From assembly GCA_013420905.1 (NCBI GenBank), contig JAAXNY010000001.1:2728001-2792000 (forward strand): a stretch of DNA of 64,000 nt. The letters run 5' to 3'. The DNA is from Collybia mongolica. Lineage: Eukaryota; Basidiomycota; Agaricomycetes; Agaricales; Clitocybaceae. The notes beneath the pieces were generated by a model. It made no database searches, was not told where the DNA came from, and worked only from the letters and a program-made list of their open reading frames with translations. How positions within the stretch are numbered: the stretch's first letter is position 1; each line of letters opens with the position of its first letter. Shown piece by piece: positions 10,936 to 23,155 of the stretch. The position numbers and the translations under genes were made by a program.

Positions 10936-12592
10936 TATGCGGTTGCGAAAGTTGAGTTCCCTGGAATCTCGGATATAACATATATACAGCCTGAATGACC
11001 TCATTGGCAGCTTTAGCGCTTCACGGTATTCCGTTGTCATTTCGGACGATTACCAGGAGGCTTCCAATTCCTTGAATTGATCTCCGACATACATCAATCT
11101 CCCATGATCCAAAGAACAGCTTTGACACTGCTCTACAGGCTTGACCGATGGAATTAACTCGCCGAGAGAACATCAGATCGAAAAAGATGAGATGGATTGC
11201 TGAGAATTATTGGCCCAAGATGAAATGCCGACCTTAGAGTTTAGAAGTAAAGAATTCGAAGGCCTGTGGGAATATGTGTAGGGCCGTGCAGAGCGCTACA
11301 GACGACCCAGGGTACAGCCGTTGGGCCAAGAGGCATCAGATCCGCCGATCTCGGACATATTCGCTAAGCATCCCCTCCCCCTCAAATAAGGAAGGTTGTT
11401 GTGGTTTGTGTCACACGAATGGACGGCAAAGACAGCGCGGGAAGCACGCATCAAAGTGACCACTAGCAACAACTTTCCGAGTTCGAAGTATGAGAAGGAG
11501 GTCTTTCTCGATGGACTTGAGCGTGGGAAATTCTTCACACCAACGTTGCGCAACTTGCTGAAAGCTCATCCGGCTATCGGCACAACACTCGTTGTTAAAC
11601 TTAGCAGCAATAGAATGAAAAGAGCGAGAATAATAATTTGAATGAGATATTGAAATAGTATACAAAATGGCTCGTATAAATACACAAGAAAAAATAACTC
11701 CTATAGCAATAGTAAATCATATGTGAGTCCATTATAAAAACAAAACTAAAACGTCCATGTGTTTATACATGTCATGTGAAATGTCTGGGTGGTGTGACTA
11801 ATAAGCTGGATCACCCTATTCCAACACTCATGCTATATGCCTTGCTCTCTGCCCTCTGCTGTGAAGCTCAAGCTGGAGTAGTGCAAGCAGAGGTCCACAC
11901 TTGGCAGGCCCCTGTAAGGGACAGCATTGCTACAAGTACTATCTGAGGGAGAGTGATGTGCATGGCGAGGTCAACCATGTAGGGAAGGGGGCACTCAGGG
12001 CACAGGCAGCTTAGTTGCACAAGAGAGACCCAGACCTAAGGTATTGCAAAGGTGCAGACCCTGAAGGGCGAGCACCAGCTATATACAGTACATCAATGGG
12101 TAAACTAGGGAGATACTTTGGAATATGATATAGGCCCACTTGGGCATACAACAGTGTGCTGGTAAGGTGCCTGTAAGGAGTAAATGTAATGTCCATAGAA
12201 GGAGTAAGGGGTGGGGTCACGAGGTCAGTAGGATTACACCAAAGTCAGGTGTATGGCAGGATATGGAGATCATATGATAGTGCAATGTTAGAACAAGTGA
12301 TTAGATGGGGGCAAACTAGCACTCCCCTTACAGCCCCAATCTTGATTAGGCAATGGAGTCACAACACAGCAGCCCTGATACAGCACACCAACATTGTGGG
12401 GACACATGGTTGCTGAAAACAAGATGGTGGACTATGTAAAGTTTTCCGTCACCTTGGACAACTTGGCAAAGTTGCCAAATTGGATGTGCTGGAAGATTGA
12501 GAAAGGCTGAAGAAACATCTGATTTGAAGGTGGTGATATACTACTAAGGATTTCTTGCATGAGCATTGTGAAGGGTTTGGCCAAAGGGGCAC
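10936..12592. other. No gene recognised; transition from gene island to repeat DNA
   Basis: 10936-11660 is CpG-containing and has overlapping open frames on both strands (11396-11641 +, 11411-11665 -), but none shows a recognisable domain. From about 11650 the sequence becomes AT-rich and CpG-poor and looks like old repeat DNA. No function is assigned. Confidence 0.35.
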
Positions 12593-13010
12593 TGTAAGGG
12601 GATTGCTGTCCATGCCGACATCACTATCACTGATCAAAGACTGTCACCACATGTCAAAGCTCATACTGTCAATTGACTGATTGCACAGCAAACCACTGCA
12701 CTGAGATGCACACTGTTTGTCAAAATCACATCAGCCCATCACGTGAACATACCTATTGTATTACCAACCCTATTGTTTGACCCTGAGATGTGTGGCAACA
12801 ATAGCAGTACATAGTGGCATTGTGTAGGTTAGGTATATAGTAGCCACCACTTGGTAGGGGAATCCTTAGATTGATCTCTTAGGATTTCCCCTATCAGGTG
12901 AGTAGTTTAGACTTGTACTTATAACAATATATGTACTTAGGATTTCCCCTATCAGTTGGAAGTTGGCTGACTTGTGATTGTGTGTGCTTCAACTTAGGGT
13001 TGCCCTGACA
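12593..13010 (+). repeat. Old diverged LTR related to the chromovirus LTR at 40854-41329
   Basis: It starts TGTAAGGGG and ends TTGCCCTGACA like the young LTR. It keeps the order AGGTATATAG, a CTTAGGATTTCCCCTATCAGGTGAGTAG-like block and a second copy of that block, corresponding to the GGATCCCCTCCACCAG repeats of the young LTR. The following 13011-13201 matches the start of the internal region (GTAGATCAATCTCACCACACAGAGAC against GTAGAATTCTCTCACCAGCAGAGACC). Almost every CpG of the young LTR is TG or CA here. The rest of the element is lost at the next insertion. Confidence 0.7.
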
Positions 13011-13201
13011 GTAGATCAATCTCACCACACAGAGACTGATCCATGCACCCTTGCCCACCATAGCAAGATATGGAGCTCAGAGCAACTGGGAGCATGACAC
13101 TGACTCTACTATAACTGTGCATGACCATCCCTCTCCCACCCCTGATCACTCCAACTTGCCTCATTTTGATATTGTGATAGACACACCACCCCAGAAGGAC
13201 C

Positions 13202-14435
13202 CTGTACTTTACACTCCTCCACATGTCCTTGTGGACTGCAAAAGTCCGTGCGGACTCCGCAAGGACAGCACAAAGTCCACACGGACTCTGTGTGGACTCA
13301 CTTACTTTCTTCTATTATAAAGTACTTGCTTACTCTTTTACTTACTGACAATCTATGTAATTGATACAATAAAACATATATTATTACTAAATATAATACA
13401 TGGATGATAAGATAATTTAATATAGGTGGGGGCCCCTGCCCCTGCCCCCCTGTCATGCTTGTTAGCCCCTGTGATGTTGTCAGTGGCCTGGGCTTCAGTG
13501 GCAATGGCACTGGCTCTTTTTGTCGTTGTCCCCGTTCTCATCATTGTCATTGTCCTTGTGGTGGTGGTCATCATCTGTGTTGTAGTTGTTGTTGTTGTTG
13601 TTGCGCTGTTGTTGGTGCTGCCACTGCCACTGCTGTTGCTGCTGTTGCTGTTGCTGTCTTCATTGTTGTCATTGTCATTGTCATTGCCACCTTCCTCACT
13701 GTTGCTGTTGGTGGCTGTATCCTTTGTCTTGAGTTCCCGAAGTGGGGGGGGGGGGGGACATGCTGCATGGTGAGCGTGTGGGTGAGTGGCAGTGTACAAC
13801 TCACCTGGTTCTGCCCCTTGGGGTGCCCTTTCCTCATCATCCCCTTGTTCCATGCCCATTTCTATCCTTCGCCCCACACCATCTTGTGCATTGTCATGTT
13901 GATATCAGTTGGTGTTCGATGCATTGGCATTGGCGTTGGTGGTTTAGCAGATGTCGTTGATGTGGTTGAAAAGAACCAACGAAGACGTGGCAACGGTAAT
14001 GTGACCATGGCACGTGCTTTGTAATCATGTGATTTAAAGATGTGACTTCAAGCCAGCTTACCTTCTAACTATGAATGCCCGTCTTGCCCAACGGTTATGA
14101 ATGCGAAAAATATTACGTAATGCTTGTCCCTGTGCGTGTTTGAATCCAGTTGAATGCAAGTTTTTCAATGCTGTTATGTTATGTTCTTAATAATATAAAT
14201 AGTATATAAAAATTATATTAATAATCTGATTACTAATATTATTATTAGTCATGGTCAGCCATGTGGACTCTACACATTGTCTGTCCATGCTTGTCTGTGT
14301 GTCCATGTAAAATTATGCAGATTGATGCGGACTTGGCATGGACGCGGATTGTCATCTGGCTGAGCGTCCTGCCAAATGAGTCCGTGCGGACTCTGCACAG
14401 AGTCCACATGGGTTATGTGGCTTAGTGTAAAGACC
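13202..14435 (-). mobile_element. Non-autonomous TIR element, copy 1 (CTTTACACT ends)
   Basis: It begins CTGTACTTTACACTCC and ends GGCTTAGTGTAAAGACC, so the ends are inverted copies of a CTTTACACT core. The same element occurs in the opposite orientation at 28342-29551. Subterminal parts are full of small palindromes of the type AGTCC...GGACT. The interior (13500-13760) is trinucleotide-rich (GTT/GCT/CAT) plus a G run, which gives long but meaningless open frames on both strands. No transposase is encoded. No clear target duplication was found for this copy. Confidence 0.7.
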
Positions 14436-14673
14436 TCTATTTTAGCTATCTTTTGACCTCTTATACAGATATGCACATTGAGTTTGTGCTTCGCAGTATC
14501 TAACCCCATTTGTTTGTATTTGTTGTGCAATACTTTTGGATGCCACTGTATGTCAATCTGGACCCATTCCCAATGTTGACAATGGACTCCACAATGTTCC
14601 CAACTTAAGTCCTGACTATGACAATGATGCCAATGACTTGCCAACTGACAAACAGATCACAGAAGGTGACCAG
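14436..14673. other. Short spacer between mobile elements
   Basis: AT-rich, no gene. It may be a remnant of the target of one of the flanking insertions. Confidence 0.3.
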
Positions 14674-15801
14674 TGAAAGGGGGCTCCTGGGCTATCAGCA
14701 TGCTGATGCTATGAAATGTAATCTCTTACACACACACACACCAAATCTAACAATCAACACACAAACAGTAGGAATCACCTGATTTGAGTTTGGGTTCAAG
14801 TGCATAAAAGCACTAAGTTTTTAATTAGTACTAGTCAAGGCCTTTCTCACTGATCACTGATCTCTCAATGGCTTTGATTTGGACAAAGTCTTAACACAAG
14901 TGTTAAAATCTTAGGTATATTTTTATAATATCTTTCAATCCAATAGACTGAGTACCAAGTGTACATTCAATTATTAACAATCCCAAATGGATCAATAAGT
15001 CCAAGTGACTTTAAAAACAAAAGTGCCAAGTGCACCAAAGACCAAGTGCCTAATAATTCCAATGGACAATACAGGTGCTAAGTTCCAAATGAACTGAACT
15101 CTTCAATTCTGTGATCTCCTTAGCCAAATGCTTTGAGACAATTCTAATCAAGACAATTGAAGCAATCCAATCCTTAATTTGTGTGTGCAATAGTGTTTCA
15201 ACAAATATGATTTGTATATCCTATAGTAATGTGAAGTGGGGGCAAATTTCCTTACCTCTGCACCACCTATCTACTGTCTTTATAGTGTACAAACTTAATT
15301 ATAAAGAATCATAATTTTATGCAGAACAAGACCCTTCTGTGCCAAGGGCTTGTGTTTTAATGCTGACTTGTCCTCTATGACTTGGCACACATGCCATACA
15401 TGCCTTATGTTGTTACTTATTACTTGGCCAATATCAAGAGAGCTGGCTACACTCTTACCAACACTCAGCAGCATGCTTGGTTATTTTTAAAACAGCATGG
15501 CACTGTCTTTTACTTCTCCTGATCACTCTGGTTGTGATTTACATGTCCTGTCTTTCCAATAGTTAACACCAAGTGCCCCTGATTAGACTCTGGCCTCAGG
15601 TTGTGTAAGTCCCAAATTTACAATTACCTCTCCTATTTATGATGATCTCTGGACTAATAATATCATACTACAACAGTTACTTATGATTTAAGATACCAAG
15701 GTTGTAACCAGGCATGGTGAATAGAACTAATAATTGTCCGTACTCATAGTCCTCTGTACTGATAGTGTATTAATCATTAGACTAGTTCACTCTGATTAGG
15801 A
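14674..15801 (-). repeat. LTR of the second gypsy family, old copy
   Basis: The plus strand starts TGAAAGGGGGCTCCTGGGCT and is collinear with 58258-59473, including the (CA)n run, AGTAGGAATC, the sentence-like run of AAGTGCC / AAGTGAC repeats and GGTTGTAACC. It stops at CTCTGATTAGG, about 60-130 nt short of the TGATAGGGC end, where the next TIR element begins. It is CpG-poor compared with the 58258 copy, so it is older. Confidence 0.75.
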
Positions 15802-16405
15802 GGTCTTTAAACTAAGCCACATAACCTGTGTGGACTCATTTGGCAGGACGCTCAGCCAAATGACAATCTGTGTCCATGCTGAGTCTGCATCATTCCACAT
15901 AAAATGATGCAGACACATGGACAAAGGACAGCTTGCAGAGTCCATGTGGCCAGTCTATTACTAATCAGATTACTAATATAATTTTTATTTACTCAAATTA
16001 TATATACTACTTGTTATTAATAACATAACATAACAGCACTGAAAAACTTGCATCCAACTAGGTTTGAATATGCAGACAAGAACATTACATAATATGTTCG
16101 GCATTCATGACTGTTGGGCAAGGTGGGCATTCCTAGCTACAAGGTAAGCTGGCCCCAAGTCAACATATTTAGGTCACATGGTTACAAAGCACGTGCCACA
16201 GTCACATTACTGTTGCCACATCTTCATTGGTTCTCTTCAACCACATCAACAATGCCCACCAAACCACTTATGCCAACACCAACATGAATGCACCCACACT
16301 GCCAATGCCAATACACCCAATGCCAACTAGCGGCAATATGACAACACACAAAATGATGTGGGGTGAATGGTAGAAATAAATGCAGAATGAGGAAACAGAT
16401 GCAGA
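15802..16405 (+). mobile_element. Truncated TIR element, copy 2 (5' half)
   Basis: Starts GGTCTTTAAACTAAGCCACAT, matching the left end of the complete copy at 28342, and follows it through AACATAACATAACAGCA and GTTCTCTTCAACCACATCAAC. The trinucleotide interior and right end are missing. It cuts the preceding LTR. Confidence 0.65.
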
Positions 16406-16424
16406 ACAAGTAGTGTTTTCAAGT

Positions 16425-16625
16425 CCAGTTAAGTCTGGTTTTTGGACCTCATTTGGACTTAACTGTAACTGTAACTGGTTGGGACTGTAGTCAAAAATAC
16501 CCTTAACTGGACTGAACTGGAGAAAACTGGTTCATTTCAGTTACATTACAGTCTATGTACTGGTCTTGACCAGTCATGACCAGTTGCATTCAGTCTTATC
16601 ATCAGTCTAGACTGGTTTTTCTACT
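16425..16625. repeat. Subterminal repeat block of the decayed hAT element
   Basis: Many copies of AACTGG / CCAGTT and ACTGGTC occur in both orientations within 200 nt directly beyond the 3' end of the hAT transposase remnant. Such clustered short motifs are typical hAT subterminal repeats. The exact terminus and its partner end were not found. Confidence 0.45.
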
Positions 16626-19600
16626 CTAAAGTGACACAACCTTGCCCACAGTGTCATTGTCCCACCTCGCCTGCTCCCCATCCGCAGCCAGCAAGTCACA
16701 ATATTCCTTCAGTTTGTCATCTATCTCCTCTACCTGGTTCGAGTTCCAAGCCGTGAGGTCTCCAATGTTATTTCTCCATGTGAACTTCATGATTTGCAAT
16801 TCTTCAAAACATGTTGCTCCTAACTGAGCACAACGCTTTGTTGCAATCTTGCCGCCACCAGAGAAAAGCCATTTGCAAGGCATGGAGGAAGCTTGGCAGG
16901 CAAGGAAATCAATCGCAATACAGCAGAGAGTGGGGTAATGGTGTCCATTATTCTGTAAGTCATTAGAAATAGGTACCACTGAGTGTGTCAAAGCCAGATC
17001 CATACCTGCCACCATTCTACAATGTCAGTATCTTTTGTGACATCTGTGGGCATGTCCTTAAGATATCGGCATAGCTCTGCCTGCCACCCCTCCCCCTCTT
17101 CTTGGCACAATAGCAACATGAGCCAATGACAATCGAACTCTGAAAGGATTGAACCATCTTTAGTGGCGGCAGGTTGAGTCGGCACTGGGTTTGTATTAGG
17201 CCAGCTCTTGTAGTAATGCTCCATCTGTGAGAATGCAAGTTAGATATGTCACATCAATGAAAGAATGGGCATGTACCGCTCCTTCAAGTATCTGCTGAGC
17301 CTCATCTTGCCAATCCTTTGTGAAAGGATTCCCTGCCTCGTGTTTGAATGCTTGTTCCACTGGTCCTCCCCATGCAAGCTTGATGTAAGCAAGTTTAAAG
17401 TATGGGTGCAGTGCTATGGAAGTTAGCAATAGTCATTCAAGAGGTTTGAAACTTGGAAACAAGATGCACCGAGGGCAAGGATATAGGTGGGCTTTTCGTT
17501 GAACCGTGAATAGTACTTGTTCAGCTTTGCAAGACCATTGTTTATTGCCATTTGATAAGTCGAGAAGCGCTCATCATCCCACTTAGTTTCCCAGGCAGTT
17601 TGAAGCTCTTTGATTGCCAGGAGAGCTTGCCATAGGGTCGGACGTTTCTCTGCAGAGAAATACTATTGGATTCCGTCAGAATCCTTGTAATATCAGAGGA
17701 GAATTAGCTTTTACAGGAGGGCAAGGCAACGTTCACATACAGTTAAGATTTTGGCTGCTTCTGAGACCTTTTCCCAATCCCTCTCCAAAAACTCGAATGC
17801 GGACCATGGGATATGCTTGACAATCCATCCTTCATGTTGAATGGTCGTGATGGGGCCATAGCAATGATTGGCACTAGAGACAAAGAGATTGACAGCCTTT
17901 TTGCTCAATGTTACTGATGGGAATTCAAAGAAAACAGAATATCATACCTGACGGAGTTTGTGCGACATGCTCAGCATCTGATACATGGTTCCCCACCTTA
18001 CATTGCTATGAAGAGGGATAGTGAGGGTGGTGACGAGTCCGCATTCAAGCTGAAGCACTTCAAATGCCTCAATGCACTGCCCAGAAGACTGAATCTACAC
18101 CAGCAAGTCAGATTTTGGGAGAAGGCGAACAAGAAGAGACAATGGACCTTGATTGCAAGCTTGCATATTGCTGCAATGACGTCGAGTGAACTGTTAAGCA
18201 CGCGGTTGTCAGGCAAGGACGGGTTGTACTCCCAAAGAGTTGTGGCCGTTTCCACCACTGCAATCTTAGTGATGTGATCCATCACATTGATGTTCGTGAG
18301 GTTGACAACATGACCAAGGCAACTGTAATACAGTGAGTCAGCAGATCCATAAGCAAACTGAAGCAATAACATACAGTAGCTGGTTCTCATCCACCCACCA
18401 TTGGGCAAGCTGTTGCTGTCAGTGGATGTCTTCAACCGTTTCGCACTGTGTTGTGTTACTTGATGTGTTATTGAGCATGGCAGTGAGCAACTGTCAGATG
18501 ATCAGATAAACATTGCCATTTCAAGGTTTGTTTGTTGTACCTTTGATTGATCCCTACCCATTATCCCAATCCGGTCACACACTCCCACAAAGTATTGCCC
18601 CAAGTTCTGCCCACTGTGGTCCCCTGATATCAACCAAAAACCAATAACCTCAGCTCACATCTTCCACTTACCTGCCTTTATCTCAATCCAGTGCACTGTC
18701 ACACCAAGGAATTCCACCTTCATTGTATCAACTGTCCAACCATCTGCGGTTGTTGAGACTAACCCTGGGGCTACCTTGATTATCACTGGTAAGTTTTTGC
18801 TATGAATGGTGCTAAGAACCTTGATATCCGCTTCCAGCTCATGCATCCAACATACAAACTCATTATGTAGGTGATTGATGACATCATGAGTGCTTGGTAA
18901 GTCAACCGACATCAATTTTGGCTGCATTGCAACTAAACAATTTCGAAACATCACTTTGTTTGCAACTGCAAGTGACTGGGGGGACTGGTGAGGCATATTT
19001 GATGTGACTCAACCGTAAGTCTTACCTGGTTGTCGACAGTGACAAACTGAGTAATTGCATGAAGGACATTCTCGCGAGTGAACACCTGCAGTCCCAGCAA
19101 CTTTATTACTGACAAGTCCAATGTTCCTTGTTTGGGTAGCTTCTTATGTCTTCGCTCCTCTTCCATCCCACTCCAAATTGCATGTGGGATCGCCCAATGT
19201 TGTTCAGGTATTTTTGCTTCCTTACATAGCTCCTGGTAGAGCTTGTAGTGTTGCTGGACGTGTGCGCAACAGGATGAGTTGCCACCTGTGTGAAACACCT
19301 TTTGCTTCCCTTCCTTCTCAATGAGTTCTATGTTATCCCTTTTTGGTTTTTGTAAGTTCCCTGTCTTTCCTTGGTCAATGGATTACTTACCTGCATGTCA
19401 TACACCACCGTCCCTTTTGTAATAAAGACGTCCCATCTTTCTGGATAAAATTTACTGAGACAGTATCAGTGCCTTAGATATGAGGCAAAGATCTTTTGCC
19501 TTGTCTTTCTTGGTTGGCACTTCCACAGAAGTTGTTATATGGTGTTGTATCTCCAGCCTGTCATCCTATCATAGCTGCATGTTAATTGTTATGTCATAGA

Positions 19601-19950
19601 ATAGCCCCAACTTCATACCTCTTCATCAGACAACCTCATATCATCCCTGTTACCATCTGATACCAGTTCAGGTTCAACCTCAAGTCTATCATCAACCACA
19701 TCTGGCTCATCACCTGCCACTTGCTTCATGTGTTTCTTACATCATTTACATGGTGGTTCTGAGTCAGGGGACTCTTTGCTGTCACTTGCACTATCTTCTG
19801 GTTTTCATTTATGGGTACTTCGCACTGCCTGAGTCTTTGTGGGTATTTGCCTCTTTGCAGGAGCCTTTGATAGAGTCTTGGTTTTTGCAGCTGCAGCTGT
19901 TTTTTTTTCGTGGTTTTGCCATTGGTAATTGTGGTTGTTGTGACTAGCAT
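16626..19950 (-). pseudogene. Decayed hAT-family transposase
   Basis: Coding blocks on the minus strand follow the order of a hAT transposase. A basic N-terminus lies at 19950-19726. A BED-like zinc finger region is at 19298 (FHTGGNSSCCAHVQQHY). The start of the catalytic core is at 18996-18655 (STTADGWTVDTMKVEFLGVT, with the first Asp). 18435-17998 has CLGHVVNLTNINVM, the insertion-domain side motif. 17908-17711 and 17429-17196 follow (LTSIALHPYFKL). The C-terminal dimerisation region is at 17224-16626 (DIVEWWQ then YPTLCCIAIDFLACQASSMPCKWLFSGG, here cited in parts). Frame changes and stops between blocks exceed what introns would explain, so it is not expected to be active. It would have cut and pasted DNA in the nucleus. 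Confidence 0.75.
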
Positions 19951-21216
19951 TTTGTCCTCAAATAGTTCAAGGTTGTTTGGTAGTTTGCTTGTACGAGCTG
20001 TGCTCGTCCAATTTTCTGCAGTATAGTTACGAGTTCTTTATCAACCCAGTTTTCAGGCAGAAAGGTGATTCATTCATTCATTGATTCATATTTCAACACC
20101 ACGGGAAAATATTTCCATAATGGGATTTTTCTTCTTTTATGGCTTTTTACAGCATTTCTCCACAAATACAAAGTATTGTGACATAATTTGCATGTATTTG
20201 GGATGCTTACATAATGCTTTTGATGATGCCATCAAAATTATGCATATCTAATATTTCAAAGTGTCATGTTTCAAAATTTATTTTGTGATTTTCTCCATAA
20301 CCAGTAAAGCTATTAACTTTGTTTTTATATGTTTGGAATGTACAAACATGGCTCTACAGTTTCCTTGTTGAGCACATTTTTCCCACGGTCTATTTTGAGC
20401 GAAATATCAGAAATGTCCAGATTCAGCTAGTTTTGAAGGACTGTGTGTTATGCCAGGGGTGAATAAACATCTTATAACAACAATGACCCTGACCAAACAT
20501 GACCCTTGTGGGAAATTACACTAAACATTGGAATAATCAACAACTACTACTATATTTACCTGAAATACAAAGAGGATTGATTTCTCTATTTATTGACACA
20601 TGTCACATGATCTATTCCACCACATAAGTATACCAAATACATGACAACAATCTGAATGCTTATTTAGTGTACATGATCCTGGGAAAAAGTTAGTTCTGAT
20701 GGTTTTTGTGTTTTCTCCATAGCCAGACAAGCTATGGCATTGGGTTTTGTGCACAGGCATTGCTTGTTTACTTAGTAACATTTTCCCATGGTCACATGAC
20801 CTCCATAAACTATCATCTACATTGTTTCTAGTCATTTACAACTTGCTGAATGTGGAATGGACTTATTTCTCAAAAGGAAAGAAATAAAGAACAAGTACCT
20901 GCCACACAGTGTGTTGGCCCACTCCACCCAAGTGCAGAATCTCAATATAACTCAGGAAGCAGAGTATTAATGGGGAGGGGCAATCACAGTTATTGCTGCA
21001 TGAGCATTACATAATCAAATCATTGAAAATGGCCAGTTTCAGTGACCCAAGCCATCCTCACTCAATTCTCAATGGATTTTCATGATCCTTTATGTGTAGA
21101 TAATCTTTAACATATGCTGGGCATAGCTGAGTGTGTTTTTTTTTGACCTAAACTACAATCCTTGGTCCATTATAAGCTAAACTACATGTATACTACTTGT
21201 GGCAAATATCAGACAA
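19951..21216. other. AT-rich non-coding stretch with a diverged internal duplication
   Basis: No gene is supported. About 20281-20390 and 20703-20800 are diverged copies: both contain TTTTCTCCATA, a CAG/CCAG...AAGCTAT block, TTGTTT and CCCA(C/T)GGTC. A short (ATTC)n run lies near 20075. Confidence 0.4.
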
Positions 21217-21839
21217 TTACTCTTCCTCACTCCCAGAGCTCACAGAGTCAAACTTCTCCCCTTCAGAGCTTTCTCCACCTTTAGGAACATTTGATGTACC
21301 AGGTACCTCAGCATTGGACTTCAAAATAGCTTCTGTCAGAGCTGCCATCTTGCTTTTTTTGTTCTTGATTTTTTATGCTTTTGGCACTCCTGCTACCAAG
21401 TTTTGATAGATATTCAGTTGTTCATCAAGTTGTGGCTTTGTCAGATCATTGAGCTTTGTGATATCAGTTGCTTGTACCACTGTGGCTTTCAAAACTACAG
21501 GAGTTGGCTCTGTCTCTGCACTTTGGGAACTGCCACTTTGTAAAGCCTGGGGATGCACAATTGTATACTGAGCAATTGCAGCTTGCAATGCTGTAAGCTC
21601 TGATGACTTGGTTGGTGTTTTGATTTCATTGGAACTCCTTCCACCAAAGTCCAATAGATATCCGACTGTTCATCAAGTTGGGCATTTGTTATAGCTTTGA
21701 GAATATCAAGATCTGTTACTTGATCTAGTGTTGTAAGATGTTTAATCCTGTTATTCAATTTCTCCTTGGCTTTTCTATCTTTCTCATGTTTTCCTTGTAC
21801 AGCTATTTCAGCATGTTCAATGACCTTCTTCACTGTGAA
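21217..21839 (-). pseudogene. Remnant open frame with internal repeat, unknown
   Basis: Two frames on the minus strand carry a repeated block: DEQSDIYWTLVEGVP and DEQLNIYQNLVAGVPKA, each about 30 residues after an L(T/A)-rich start. The reading then passes a TAA and continues as KKSKMAALTEAILK to an acidic end SGSEEE with stop at 21217. The N-terminal part is Lys/Glu-rich (KDRKAKEKLNNR) and could form a coiled coil. I do not recognise the family. The frame changes indicate decay. Confidence 0.3.
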
Positions 21840-22225
21840 ACTGGAAATGGATGAAATTCAACCCATATTTCATCCCCTTAAGTAATGAATTTAACACATC
21901 AATATATGAATTTCATCCACCCAATAATTACACAATATAATGAATTTTTATCCCAAAGATGTATGAAAAAACACCCTCTGTGGAGGGAAAAAAAGGAGGA
22001 AAAACCCCCCCCTTAAGGTATGATTTAGTGGATGAATTTCATATGAAATTTGTCCATATTCATACCCCTGATTGTCGAGGCTATGGGATGAATTTCATTC
22101 CACCATAGGTGAAAAAAACAGCCATTGTGGGAGGTAATTCCTACCAATATGGGATTAATTTAATACCTTGATGGGCAAAAATAGCAATGTTTTTTGGGGT
22201 AACATTACTATAAATTTTTAAGGCT

Positions 22226-22380
22226 ATGGGATGAATTTCATACCATGATAGGTGAAAATGATAGCCTTTGTAGAGATGAATTTCATACTATTACAGGTGA
22301 GAATAATAGCTTTTGTAGAGATGAATTTCATACCATTGCAGGTGAGAATAATAGCTTTTGTGGGGATTAATTTCATGCTA
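22226..22380. repeat. Tandem repeat, 45-bp unit, about 3.3 copies
   Basis: The unit contains GATGAATTTCATAC, then CATTGCAGGTGAGAATAATA and GCTTTTGTAGA; successive units differ at a few positions. Being a multiple of three it gives a repeated 15-residue open frame on the minus strand, which I regard as fortuitous. Related GATGAA...TTCATC palindromes continue at both sides (22026-22225). Confidence 0.7.
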
Positions 22381-23155
22381 TTTATATCACTTAAATTTGA
22401 ATTCATTCTTTCTTCCCTGTTATCAATAAACACACTTCATCCATTTTATACAGTTAAGGTTTAACATCCATAAGATCTAAGGTATTGTAATTTGAATGCT
22501 CTATCAACTATTATACCACTGATTCATATCCCTCATTCTGAAGTTCCTGATCACCAGCATTACCAACCAGACTGCAAACGCAACACTGTGATTTGTTAGA
22601 ATCATGTATTGAGATTAGTAATAAGAAAACTTACCCAAATGGCCCCATATAAATCCTTGTCATCCTGAAGCTGCACCTGGAGACAGAACCCATTTCCAGT
22701 GATGCCACACAGTGGGTATGGAATAGGACTCCCTACTTATTCTTTAGCATGAACAACTTTACCTAAGGTGGTGAGTTTGGCTGGTCAGATTAGTATAATA
22801 AAGATTAAAAAAAATTAAGTAATGGGTGGAAGTTGTTGGTCTTCGTTCATGCACTGTCAGACTGCCCATTGTCCTTGTTGACCTCATTGTAATGAAGTCA
22901 TCTGTAAAACGGGTCAATGTTAATGTGCCTTGGATTAGATTGGATAGACAGACATACTGAGACCCCCTCATTGTCCACCTGCACTTTGAGGTCAACAAAG
23001 TGGTGTACCATGTTGAGGACATTGTCAGGCATGGTCTTGTCCTGCATACCAATGACATCCTTAGGTTTCCTGTAGGATCATTATTAGCATCCAATAATAT
23101 TCTTAACAAAGCCTTATAGTTTGTATTGGAATTCAAATGACTACTACAAGTATTA
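22381..23155. other. AT-rich non-coding DNA hosting the Tc1 insertion
   Basis: No gene is supported. The TA at 23154-23155 is the left target dinucleotide of the Tc1 element. Confidence 0.4.

Noticed and set aside
13353..13877. Long open frames rich in Thr, Asn or Val on both strands
   Set aside because: They come from the trinucleotide-repeat core of the TIR element; no start context, domain or conservation between copies.
22226..22380. CRISPR-like array
   Set aside because: Units are contiguous tandem repeats without unique spacers, in a eukaryotic genome.
22224..22433. Repeat protein with 15-residue units
   Set aside because: The 45-bp tandem repeat happens to be a multiple of three; AT-rich, no neighbouring gene structure.
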